Shown here piece by piece: positions 31,808 through 43,047 of a DNA stretch of 64,000 nt (the stretch's first letter is position 1; every line of letters begins with the position of its first letter). The notes below the pieces were generated by a model. That model was not told where the DNA came from. It made no database searches and worked only from the letters and a program-made list of their open reading frames with translations. The position numbers and the translations under genes are program-made. The DNA lies in assembly GCA_933228675.1 (NCBI GenBank), contig OW121740.1, positions 9,205,442 to 9,269,441 of the forward strand, written 5' to 3'. The stretch is from Stomorhina lunata (Eukaryota; Arthropoda; Insecta; Diptera; Rhiniidae).

Positions 31808-32477
31808 ATAACTTGATGAATGTTGGTTTTTAAGAGCTCAAGAGTTAAAGGTTTATCTGCATAAACACGGTTTTTCGTGTAGCCCCACAAAAAAGTCTAA
31901 TGGTGTCAAATCGCATGATCTTGATGGCCAGTTGATATCGCCACGACGAGAAATTACGCTGCCAGGAAATGTATCTTTCAATAAAGCCATATTCGCTCGA
32001 GTTGTGTGGCATGTGGCAACGTCTTGTTGAAACCACATATTCTCCAAGTCGTATTCTTCAATAATGTGCCGTAAGACAGTCCTAACTCCTTAGAACATTC
32101 ACACAGACACATTCAGATCTTCGGTAACACTTTCACTTACAGCAGCGATATTTTCAGCGGAACGAGCGAAACGATAATGCACAGGCCTACAATATTTGTA
32201 ACCGCTCCAGTCTTCTCAAATTTCTTCACAATTTCGCCAATTAGTTGCCAATTATGTAAACCATAATCTCCTCTTAAAGCACGATATGTGGCTGTTGCAG
32301 AATCAACATTTTTTTAATATGTTTTGATCATTTTTATGCGTTGTGTGTTACTTAAGCGATCCATTTTCGTCCATGTCAGACTTTCAACTGAAAAGAAAAA
32401 AACTGGTTTAACAACTTAGTTTGACAGATGTCGAATTCCAGTCCTATACTTTTAAAACCACGAAATAGATAACCCGA
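31808..32477 (-). mobile_element. Mariner-superfamily element, 3'-truncated (copy E)
   Basis: Same family as copy D but inverted. Its 5' terminal repeat ends at 32477 (reverse complement TCGGGTTATCTATTTCGTGG) next to TA at 32478-32479. Minus-strand pieces include MENMWFQQDVATCHTTRANM and INWPSRSCDLTPLDFF (31845-32047). Similarity to copy D stops near 31808, so the right terminal repeat is missing. Transposase is broken. Confidence 0.82.
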
Positions 32478-32594
32478 TATATTTGTTTCAACAACATACA
32501 AATTCATTTCCAACTATAAAGTTTTAAGCGAAGATATGGGATGACAAGTCCATGGCCTTAGACATAAATGGCTTGATGGTAAAAATACCCTTTA

Positions 32595-32700
32595 GGCAAA
32601 GCCATGGGCTTTGGTTTGTTGACTTCAAACGAGGCCGTAGAGACACCGATGATGCAGAATGTAGGAGACCTCCAAATGAGTTGGTACTTCCACTTTACAA
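32595..32700 (+). pseudogene. Mariner N-terminal remnant
   Basis: The plus-strand frame reads GLWFVDFKRGRRDTDDAE and then RRPPNE, matching the WF-FK-G-----D-----GRP-E signature between the two helix-turn-helix motifs of mariner transposases. Only about 100 bp remain. Confidence 0.5.
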
Positions 32701-32999
32701 CCAGTTAAGGTCGAGCATGTTTAAGAATGTGACTTGATCTTGTGAGCATATTTTTTCTTTTACTAGGTCTTTCCATTGAAGTTTCTCCTTCGAGTTCCCT
32801 TGGGAGAATTTGCCAACACTTTTCTTGCTGTTTAATGCGTTTTACTATATCCAAAATAATAGAAGTACTTTATGACGAATTACTTCTAGTTCACTTCTAG
32901 GTTACCATCAACCCCAACATTTTGGTCCTTTGAGCCGGATTTTTACCCCCGTAAATAAAATATTTTAATTCGAGGTTTTATTTGCAGAAATACCCGAAG

Positions 33000-33303
33000 A
33001 ATTTTTAGTAAAAATTTATATTTTTATTTATTTTTTTTTTTTTAAATTTGAATTTTTATTAAAAATTTAAATTTTTAGTGAAAATTTAAATGTTTAGTGA
33101 AAATTTTATTTTTTAATGAAAATTTAAATTTTTAGTGAAAATTGTAATTTTTAGTGAAAACTTTAATTTTTAGTAAAAATTTGAATTTTTAGTGAAATTT
33201 TAATTTTTAGTGAAATTTTAATTTTTAGTGAAAATTTTAATTTTTAGTGAAAATTTAAATTTTATGTGAAAATTTAAAGTTTCAGTAAAAATTTGAATTT
33301 AAA
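33000..33303. repeat. ATTTTTAGTGAAAA minisatellite, left part
   Basis: Short-period AT-rich tandem (units near AATTTTTAGTGAAAATTT). The last ~180 bp match 36478-36660. It is cut at about 33303 by the 2.6 kb element. Confidence 0.8.
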
Positions 33304-35737
33304 AACAAGTAAGAGTGGTATATTCGGCTTTGCCGAATCTTGGATACCCTTCACCAATGGTGTTCCAAAAGTACTTAATGTAATTCCAAGCAAAATTTGG
33401 TTATACTAGTATTATATGCAAAGAGTCTTTAAAATTAAGAGTCGGAAAAAGAAAAGCTTTTCGGTGGAGTCATTATCTAGAATAGTTATGCACCCAAAGG
33501 TTAGGTTGGGCAGGTGGCTGATGTCTAGGGAAGCTTCACTTGGGTTTTTAAGTGGTCCCTTTGTGAAAGATAATGATTACTAGACTACAAGTAGAGAATG
33601 CATATTTAAGCCAGCCAGTAGCTTCGAAATAAAATAGACATATATTTTACGAACATTTAATAAAGTTCGATAGACCAGATAAACCATGCAGAAAAGATGC
33701 TTCAAAATGTAGATGCCCTTACATTTGCAATAGCACATCGATTTGATGAAGTTTAAGTATTCTGACATGCAACCCAAAAACACAGTGCCCAATGAGTGTT
33801 GTGCACTTTAATTCGTACGAATTATTCAACTAGTAAAAGTTCTTGATTAGTTATGTAAAACTCTGAAGTTAGCGGACTGATTTAGGTCAAAGCTTTAACA
33901 ATGATAAGCCTTAAAATTATAGGGTATACACTCTTAGTTTTAGATACATACGTGAAATATATAGCTTTTGAATGGATGGATATCAGCTTTGTCGGAAAAG
34001 TTATTAAAGATTTACTTATTAATCTAAAGTTAGTTAATTAATTAAAATGAACACTTCATCAATAATATTTGGGATGTATTGTTCTTTCGATCTGTCCGAT
34101 GGATGTTTGGAAAGTTTTGCTCTAGTTCCTTGTGCAATTTTAATGTGATTTAATTTATCAGCATTAAATCGATTCCCGGTCGGGGTTATATGGGAGATTT
34201 CACTAAATGTGAATAGAGCTCGCACATTTTCAATATCGAACTTTTCAAGAGATCAGAAATACTTTTGTCAAATGTTGTCCCTCTAGAAAGTTTATTTTAG
34301 GCGCTATAGCCCTGAATATCAATATTGTACAACGTCTTTATACTAAATGTCATCATCGTATCTTAGGCGAAGTTATACGGGATCAATTGTCAAACGTGAA
34401 CGGATTTCTCCCAATTGCAATTCGAAAATTTAAATTTTCGTTGATATGTGAGATACTTACATACATATGTAGGTTTTGAACGGATATCATGTAGTTAGCT
34501 GCATTTTTGTACTTCCTAGGAAGATTACCTATAATTTGATATATAATACATTCTCAAATGTTATCATAATGTTCAAAAGTCAGACACAAAATTAAGATTA
34601 ATGCAGAGTGTCTGTCTGATAAAATCAGATTTGTGGAGCTCCTGGATTTTACACAAAATTTTTGGGATATTGGGCCACCCTGAATTTAATCATTGTCGAT
34701 CAAAACACCATCGCTTAAACGCTAAATTATATCTACCACAAATTACCGAATGCATCAGGATTTAGGTAATCTCCTGCGAAGGACGCTATTAAAATTCATC
34801 AAAATAAACACCTGAGATATCGACAAAACAGGAACTCCAAAAACTTGACTACAACAAAAAAAATTACAGACAGGTAGACGGACGGACAAAAAAACAGACG
34901 GACGGACGGACAAACAAACAGACGGACGGACAGACAGACAAACAGACGGACGGACGGAGGTCGCGAAATCGATTCTCCTGCCGATTCTAAGTTGATCGGT
35001 ACAGTTTGAATGGTATTCGTAATCAGATTTGTGGAGTATAGATTTTAGAAAATCCTCACACAAAGAACGATGTCAAATTTCATCACAATCGGTCCACAAA
35101 CACCTGAGATATCGCTGAAACAATACTTACGAAATATAAACAAAATTTCTTAGACACGTGCTTTGGGCAATTTGCTGTACATCAAATGTAGTGTTATTGC
35201 GATATCTCAATTATTTATGGACCGCTTTTGATAAAATTTAATAACGTGCTTGGCGGGGGAATTTCCTAAAATCTGATATAAAATTTATGTAGGTCCGTGC
35301 TAAAGGAGGATGGTTTTTCCTATTTCTGCATTTCATTTTTTCAACAAACATTCTCTAATGCGAACTTTGGGCAATTTGCGATACATCAAATTCAGTGTTT
35401 TGGCGATATCTCAGTTGTTTATGGACCGATTTTGATAAAATTTTACAGAGTGCTTTGGGAAACTATTTCCTACAATCTGATATATAACATATTATCACAT
35501 GTACACCAGGAGTATCTTTTTTCTCTTGTTATTTAAAAGTGTGTTTCAATCAAAAATTTTAAAATTTTCGTCTAATTTTTGGTATTTTTTCGATATTTTC
35601 GGTCTTTATAAACCGATTTTAATGAAATTTAATAGCGTTCATTGCGGGAGAATTTCCTAAAATCTGATATATAATTTATGTAAGTCCATCCTCCAGGGGC
35701 TTCAGAAACTTGATTTCAACAGACAGACAGACAGACG

Positions 35738-35769
<32 letters not shown>

Positions 35770-35906
35770 GACATTGCTTAATCGATTCTCCTCCCGATTC
35801 TGAGTCGATCGGTATAATTTTTATGGGGTCTACGATCACTAATAAAAAAATTACAAACGGAATCACAAACTTATAATACCCTTTCACCTATTGGTGAAGG
35901 GTATAA
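33304..35906. mobile_element. Unclassified 2.6 kb interspersed element
   Basis: It starts CAAGTAAGAGTGGTATATTC and soon reads ATACCCTTCACCAATGGTG. It ends TTCACCTATTGGTGAAGGGT-ATAA, so both ends carry the TACCCTTCACC phrase. It contains GACA/GGAC simple repeats (34868-34958, 35720-35772) followed by a CGATTCTCCTGCCGATTCTA-type phrase, and three to four diverged modules with AATTTCCTAAAATCTGATAT between 35100 and 35680. No transposase or reverse transcriptase frame is visible. The uninterrupted target is preserved at 36655-36665, which fixes the borders within a few bases. This sequence type is familiar to me from higher-fly genomes, but I cannot name its class. Confidence 0.65.
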
Positions 35907-37960
35907 TAATTTGAATTTTTAGTAAAAATTTGAATTATAAGTGAAAATTTGTATTTTAGTAAAAATTGTAATTTTTAGTGAAAATTTTAATTTTTAGTAA
36001 AAATTTTAATTTTAAGGACAAATTTTAATTTTTAGTGAAAATTTAAATTTTTAGTAAAAATTTTAATTTTTAGTAAAAACTTTAACTTTTATAGAAAATT
36101 TAAATTTCTAGTAAAAATTTTAATTTTTAGTAAAAATTATAATTTTAGTAAAAATTTTAATTTTTAGTGAAAATTTTATTTTTTTGTGAAAATTTTATTT
36201 TTTTAGTGATAATTTTAATTTTTAGTGAAACTTTTATTTTTTTAGTGATATTTTTAATTTTTAGTGAAACTTTTAATTTTAGTAAAAATTTTAATTTTTA
36301 GTGAAAATTTTAATTTTTAGTAAAAATTTTCATTTTTAGTAAAATTTGAATTTTTAGTGAAAATTTGAATTTTTAGTGAAAATTTGAATTTTTAGTGAAA
36401 ATTTTAATTTTTTGTGAAAATTCTAATCTTTTGTGAAAATTTTAATTTTTAGTGGAAAATTTAATTTTTAGTGAAAATTTTATTTTTTAATGAAAATTTA
36501 AATTTTTAGTGAAAATTGTAATTTTTAGTAAAAATTTTAATTTTTAGTGAAATTTTAATTTTTAGTGAAAATTTTAATTTTTAGTGAAAATTTTAATTTT
36601 TAGTGAAAATTTAAATTTTATGTGAAAATTTAAAGTTTCAGTAAAAATTTGAATTTAAAAATAATTTGAATTTTTAGTAAAAATTTGAATTATAAGTGAA
36701 AATTTGTATTTTAGTAAAAATTGTAATTTTTAGTGAAAATTTTAATTTTTAGTAAAAATTTTAATTTTAAGGACAAATTTTAATTTTTAGTGAAAATTTA
36801 AATTTTTAGTAAAAACTTTAACTTTTATAGAAAATTTAAATTTCTAGTAAAAATTTTAATTTTTAGTAAAAATTATAATTTTAGTAAAAATTTTAATTTT
36901 TAGTGAAAATTTTATTTTTTTGTGAAAATTTTATTTTTTTAGTGATAATTTTAATTTTTAGTGAAACTTTTATTTTTTTAGTGATATTTTTAATTTTTAG
37001 TGAAACTTTTAATTTTAGTAAAAATTTTAATTTTTAGTGAAAATTTTAATTTTTAGTAAAAATTTTCATTTTTAGTAAAATTTGAATTTTTAGTGAAAAT
37101 TTGAATTTTTAGTGAAAATTTGAATTTTTAGTGAAAATTTTAATTTTTTGTGAAAATTCTAATCTTTTGTGAAAATTTTAATTTTTAGTGGAAAATTTAA
37201 TTTTTAGTGAAAATTTTAATTTTTGGTGAAAATTTTAGTTTTTGGTGAAAATTTTAATTTTTAGTGAAAATTTTAATTTTAAGTGAAAATTTTAATTTTT
37301 AGTGAAAATTTTGATGTTTAGCAAAAATTTGAATTTTTAGTGAAAATTTTAATTTTACTTGAAAATTTGAATTTTTAGTGAAAATTTTAATTTTTAGTGA
37401 AAATTTTAATTTTTAGTGAAAATTTTATTATTTGGTAAAAATTTTGATTTTTAGTGAAAATTTTAATTTTTAGTAAAAATGTTAATTTTAAGTGAAAATT
37501 TAAATTTTTAGTGAAAATTGTAATTTTAAGTGAAAATTTTAATTTTTAGTAAAAAATTGAATTTTTAGTGAAAATTTAATTTTTAGTGAAAATTTAATTT
37601 TTAGTGAAAATTTTAATTTTTAGTGAATATTTGAAATTTCAATTAAAACTCGAATTATTTTAATTTAGTTTTATAGTAAAAATTGTAATTTTAAGTAAAA
37701 ATTTTAATCTGAAGTAAATTTTTTGAGTAAAAATTAAATTTTTGTGAAAATTCTAATTTTTATTAAAAATTTTTACTTTTTGTGAAAATTTTTACTTTTT
37801 GTGAAAATTTTAATTTTTAGTGAAAATTTTAATTTTTAGTAAAAATATGAATTTTTAGTAGATATTTGAATTTTTAGTAAAAATTAAATTTTTATTAAAA
37901 ATTGAATTGTAAGATAAAATTTGAGTATTTAGTGGAAAGTAAAATTTGATGTCAAGTCAA
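35907..37960. repeat. ATTTTTAGTGAAAA minisatellite, main array
   Basis: About 2 kb of variants of AATTTTTAGTGAAAATTTTA. A block of roughly 570 bp at 35907-36480 is repeated almost exactly at 36662-37215, one ~20-bp deletion apart, giving a ~755-bp higher-order repeat. Confidence 0.85.
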
Positions 37961-38202
37961 AATTTTAATTTTTAATAAAATTTGAGTTTTAGTAATAATT
38001 TCAATTTTTTGATGAAATTTTAATTTTTAGTTTTTATTTAAAATTTTCATATGCTAAAAATTTTAATTTTGTTGAAATTTAAAGCTTTTGGCAAAATTTT
38101 TAATGAAAAATTTAAGTTTAGAAAACGTAATGTAAAATATATGTAGAAAGGAATTTTTATAGTATGTAGTAGACATAGATAGTAGTAGGAACCCCTATCA
38201 TG

Positions 38203-38814
38203 CGACCCTCAACTACAATTACTACAACATTATATTCTACTTAAAAAGATTTAAGAAATCTCAAAATTCAATGACCCCATACAATAATTCAAATTTGTTT
38301 AATATCAAAAGATTTGTAAGTATTGAAATAAAAATACGCATTAGATTCCCCCTTAAATATGTAATCATTCAAAATATTCAATAAATTTTCTATTAAAGCT
38401 AAAAAATGTAAATAAAACTCGTAAGCCATAAAGGAAATCTAAAACAATTCTCAAAACAAAATGATATAATCATATTAAAATAATTAACAAAACTAATTGC
38501 ATTTTACGAGTATTTACTTCCCTTTGAATTTTTTGAATCACAATTATGAAATTAAATTCTTGGGCCATTCAAAATGAAATGAAAAATAACAAAATTCGAA
38601 AGAAAACAGACAACAGCATCATAAGTGAATACAAATTATTTGAAACGTGAGTTTGTGTTGAAAAAAAACTCAAAACTACACCTTGGAATACTCATTGATG
38701 AATCAGACAATAGAACACAATTGTAATTACACCAGGTTATAAAAGAATCAGGAGAATAAAATAAAAATTTTAATACGTAGTTAAAAAAAATATAATGACA
38801 TTGTAGTTGAGGGA
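38203..38814. repeat. Possible element bounded by short inverted repeats
   Basis: CCCTCAACTACAAT at 38203-38216 and ATTGTAGTTGAGGG at 38801-38814 are reverse complements, and the similarity extends weakly inward (ATTATATT). The interior is AT-rich and non-coding. No target duplication seen. Confidence 0.35.
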
Positions 38815-39215
38815 TTTTTGTATTCTCTCAATTAAATAATTATTTTTCAATTTTAGGTGAAGCGTTTAAAAAAGATTTTTCTACTTGTATCCAGTACAAA
38901 GTTGAATGTCTGTATCGGAATTTGTGTATAACAAATTTAATCTCTTTATTTTTCAAAGAAGAGAAGATTTTTCGAGAAAGTCTTTAACTTAAAATCACGT
39001 GATCATTTCTTAACATAACTCTTTCGTTTTCTGTTTGCAAACATAATGCGTCATTGCTCAAGTGAATCAACTGTGACGTTTACTTTAGTTTTAACTACGA
39101 AGACAAGATCATTATGGATCATGCGGGTTATTTTTAACTCAAGTTAGTAAATGGGAAAAAAAAGTATTTACTCACCATCTTTACGAGTATAACAGCCATT
39201 CTAAGAGCTACAATT

Positions 39216-42200
39216 TCATGTTATACTTCGAATGCCACTTGATTTTATCTAAAAAGAAACAAAGCGGAGATTAGATAAATTGTTTGAATTTAATTATTAG
39301 TAATTTTTTAAAAATTGAGTAAAAAAGATCTCATTAAGAATTTTAATGAAAATTAATTTTTTTTTTTTTTTCAAAATATAAATTTTCAATGAAAATTAAA
39401 TTTGTTTGAGAAATTTGAATTATTATTGAAAACTTTATTCTTCAGTAAAAATTTAAATTTTCAGTAAAAATTTTCTTTTTTAATAAACATTTTACTTTTT
39501 AGTAAAAATTTTAATTTTTAAGTAAAAATTGAAATTTTCATTAGGAAAAATTCTCCTAATTCATAACCGAATTATAAAGCTATCAAAGGCTTATCGTAGG
39601 TATTTTGTATGGCATCTTTTTTATTGAAATAAATAAAATAAATAAAAAATTAAATTTGAATTATAAGATTGTCATAGCAATACATATTTTCTGTTTATGA
39701 ATTAAAAATTTGATTATTTAGTGTCAATTTGTATACGTCATAAAGATCTGTTAACATTAAAATTTCCGACAAGAAACTTTTGGTTTGTGAGATATAGTTT
39801 AATGCTCTATATCTCACAAAAATATAAATCAATATACATATATCAGTCATTTATGGACCGATTGAAAAAGGCACCTATTAAGCGGCTATATTTTAACATG
39901 TAAGAGTGTATTACTCGGATGTGATGGATCTTTTATATCCAACATAAAATTTTGTTAAATTTATAAACATATCTTGCATATCACGGACGGATCAGCTATT
40001 TTAAATTTGGTTGTCGTAGCTGTTAAAGTTTAGCTTTTATCAACCTCTTTGGCTTTTTTGTGGTATTTGAGTGGTTTCTAGGAGTAGTGTTTATATTGAA
40101 GCTATGGGTAAAAAAAAGTACACCGAATAAAACTTTTCGAGCTGCCTGACAGTCATAAAAAACTTCTGTGTATGTAATTCTTTCGTCATTAATGTATGTA
40201 CTTGTCAATTAAAGAGACAATTTTTAACTTCTTATGATATATTTTTTAAAATCGGTCCATAAATGATATAGTTTTAATGAAAGAAGGTTGTTTTAAACTT
40301 GTTCCAAAATTTAAATTTTTAGTGAAAATTTTAAATTTTCCTTTTGGGCTTAGGTTGATATCATAAATAATTTTGCAAATTTATGATTTTTAAATTAGAT
40401 TAATAATTAGTAGGAATACTGAAAAAACTATGTGAAACATAGAAGTGTTTAATGCTGCATTTTCTGTCCCGCTACGAATTTTGTCGGCACATCGTGTCGT
40501 GCATTCCGTGGGGATTGGTAGTAGTTAAGATAATCATATTTATCTGAACGAGCATTAAACTTTTATCAAACAATTAAAATAAAATATTTACCTTAAATCT
40601 TATAGCAATTTTATCACATAAAACTGATTTATCAACGAAGACCACATGATAATCTTTATCCTCATCTTGGCTTAATATCAATCTTTGGTTTATTTTATGA
40701 GTATGAGAGTCACCCAAGGCCGGGGCCACAAGCCAATTGTTGTCTATAACTCGAGTGGTTAATTCATTAGTAATAATGACCTTTAATTAAAAAAAGAAAA
40801 ATAATTAAAAAATTTCCAAAACCCCGTAATTATCACTTACCGCCACATTATATTCCAAAGCCAGCTGCTGCAAATCATTTAATATCTCATAGATAATCCT
40901 CGTGCGCAGCGTTACATCCTCCAGCTGTCTTATACAAAATGAAAAAGAATCTATAACGATTAATTTGATTTTTAATTCTTCCTTAAAAATATTACGAAAA
41001 TTATGTATAGTGGCCATTAGTTCGATATAGTTAGTGCAATAGACATAGGAAACATTTTGTAATAGATTATTCGCACAAAAGTTTTGAAATGTCGCGGTGT
41101 CAGAGGATGAAACTGTTGAGGAGTAAAGCTTATTGAAGGTGTACTTAAAACGTTGTTCCATGTGAAGGGCTAATTCTGAAAGGAAAGAGATGTTTATGAG
41201 CCCACTAATTGATTGAGTAAATCAATTGCATTTTATCACCTCTGTCGCGAAGATCAACTCAAATGGGATGCGTGTTGCCAAAACTTTTTTCTTATATGTT
41301 TTATAGTGTAAAACAGTTTTTGGAACACGATTCTAATGGAAGATGAAATTCGCGATAGGGGTGTATATTTAGGAAAGAAGGCGAAAGACATAGTTTATGG
41401 CTAAGTATAAAATAATAGGGTAAATATCAATATCAGCCCTAGATTACTGCAAATCTCTAAATGAGATAGCTTAGCTTTTTAGTATTATTTTACCAATTTG
41501 TGTGCTGGGCCACAGATTCATGACTTACAAATTCCATTTAATCTTGCAAGCGAGAGGAAGAAAATGTAATTTAGCAAATGTTATCCATTTGCAAGCACCT
41601 TTTTCGAGAAAGAAAATGTAGTTTAGCAAATGATAGGGGCTTCCGAACTAGCATGTGGTCTTGTTTGGATAGATAACGTTCGTATTCCCTATCCTTACTT
41701 GTGGCCGTTGTTACTGTAACTGCTGTATTATTGGTAATATTGCAGAAGTGGCAGCTCTGGTCTGAATCCTAAATTTTCCGAGTAGTTCCGGTACTAAGAA
41801 CAGACTACCGTGTGAACATATGGTCGTCCTTAGAGATCACTGTCCGATTGGAGGGCACACAGTTAAGCTTAAGGTGGCTACGAGTGACATTTAAAGAAGC
41901 TATAGTGACAAGAATGTGGATAAGTCCATTAAACATCTCTCTAGACTTATCCTGCTAAGTCATACAGGCTAACTCTTATTTCTTTGTAAATATTGGCCGA
42001 CATAAAAGCTTTTCAAAGGGTTCCGTATGGTTAAATGGGAAAGCCGGTAACACAATGGACCTAATAACCTTATATCTGAGTGTAAGCGGCCAGAGTAAGA
42101 TAGAAATTTAAACATAGGCATTACCTTTCAAACGTTGAGGTGAAAAATCCTGATTGGTATCAATGTAAAATGCTTGGCCACCCAAACCACCCATTTGTTC

Positions 42201-42453
42201 GGGAAACTGGACATTTAGGCACAACTGTAAACTGAAAGAAAAAATTGCAATACAATCTTAATCAAGCATCAACCAGGAATATGGAAACTTACCAAAATTG
42301 TGTTTTACCAGCTCCCGGAGCGCCACACAGCTCGGTGACAATACCCAAAGGTAAACCGCCATCCATATGATCATCCAACTCCTTAATTAGGGTAATTAAC
42401 TTGGGCAATTGCTGTTCATGGCGCCATATCTCAAAAGCATTAGTTTTAAACAT
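39216..42453 (-). CDS. spn-D: RAD51C-type recombinase (five exons)
   Basis: RecA/RAD51-family ATPase for recombinational repair and meiosis; RAD51C in vertebrates corresponds to spindle-D in Drosophila. Exons, 5' to 3' on the minus strand, are 42293-42453, 42125-42231, 40841-41175, 40592-40780 and 39216-39248. Donors are GTAAGT, GTAATG, GTAAGT and GTAAAT, all acceptors are AG, and phases agree at every join. The product is 274 residues, close to what I recall for fly spn-D. Walker A is GAPGAGKT (residues 44-51, within TELCGAPGAGKTQFC). LGGQAFYIDT follows as in RAD51C. Walker B is LIVID (161-165). LVAPALGDSHTH matches the conserved RAD51-paralog PALG segment. The C-terminus FKIKSSGIRSIT parallels the FQIKPQGFRD end of RAD51C. 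It starts right before the ATPase core, so the usual N-terminal helix-hairpin-helix domain is absent. Confidence 0.9.
39249..40591 (-). other. spn-D: spn-D intron 4
   Basis: 1.34 kb AT-rich intron with short ATTTTTAGTAAAA-type repeats (39430-39545) and a hairpin near 39785-39815 (TTTGTGAGATATAG and its complement). Fragments such as CATTTATGGACCGATT near 39849 resemble modules of the 33304-35906 element. Confidence 0.65.
41176..42124 (-). other. spn-D: spn-D intron 2
   Basis: 949-bp intron carrying the second foldback MITE copy (41237-41364). No other recognisable content. Confidence 0.65.
41237..41364. mobile_element. Foldback MITE, copy 2
   Basis: Diverged copy of 7556-7687. It begins TCACCTCTGTCGCGAAGATC and ends GAAATTCGCGATAGGGGTG, with the same GCCAAAACTTTTTTCTTATA-like interior near the loop. 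Confidence 0.7.
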
Positions 42454-42963
42454 TCTGATCTGGCATCTCCGCCAATAAATAAAGCGGAAAAAATTTTGCT
42501 CTTTACAAATTAATTAAAAATTATATTTTAAAGTGCTTTTTTTATTTAAATAAATAATAAAAAATATACCAAGACTTAAAAAAAAGAACATTTATAATTT
42601 GGTTATGTTCTATGTAAAAAACAGAACATTTTTAAATCAAAATAAAAAGTTTGCTGGCGTCTGTGTTGTACCTCCTATGGTTTGTTTGCAACTGCAGTTA
42701 ATAAACAATTGAAAACAAATAATATTTAAATATAAACAAGACATATAGTTTAACGGTGAAAATCCAGAAACCTATTATCTTTGGATTGGTAATATCAACA
42801 AGATACATTTTCTGATGCCTTTGTTTTTGTATTGAGACACCTTCACCTAAGACAGTTTATATTTTTTTCTGCGCCAGAGCTGCGATTGTCATGCAAGAAT
42901 AAACTTATATTTTTTAATATTTTTTTTTGGAAAAATTAATGGTGGTTTTGTACTTCATATAAA
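42454..42963. promoter_or_regulatory. Upstream region of spn-D, promoter not resolved
   Basis: AT-rich spacer between the spn-D start and the LINE. It must hold the spn-D 5' UTR and promoter on the minus strand. I see no convincing TATA/initiator pair, so only the location is supported. Confidence 0.3.
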
Positions 42964-43047
42964 TTAATACAAAATTTACAATTGGAGATTGTTGAAAATT
43001 ATATCTTTTGACCATTGACTTTGTTTGTTGCACTGGTATAGTCAATT

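Noticed and set aside
34755..35063. Minus-strand frame with repeated SVCLSVRP
   Set aside because: Translation of a GACA/GGAC simple repeat, not a protein.
33000..37960. Possible origin or matrix-attachment function of the AT minisatellite
   Set aside because: Nothing in the sequence beyond AT content supports it.
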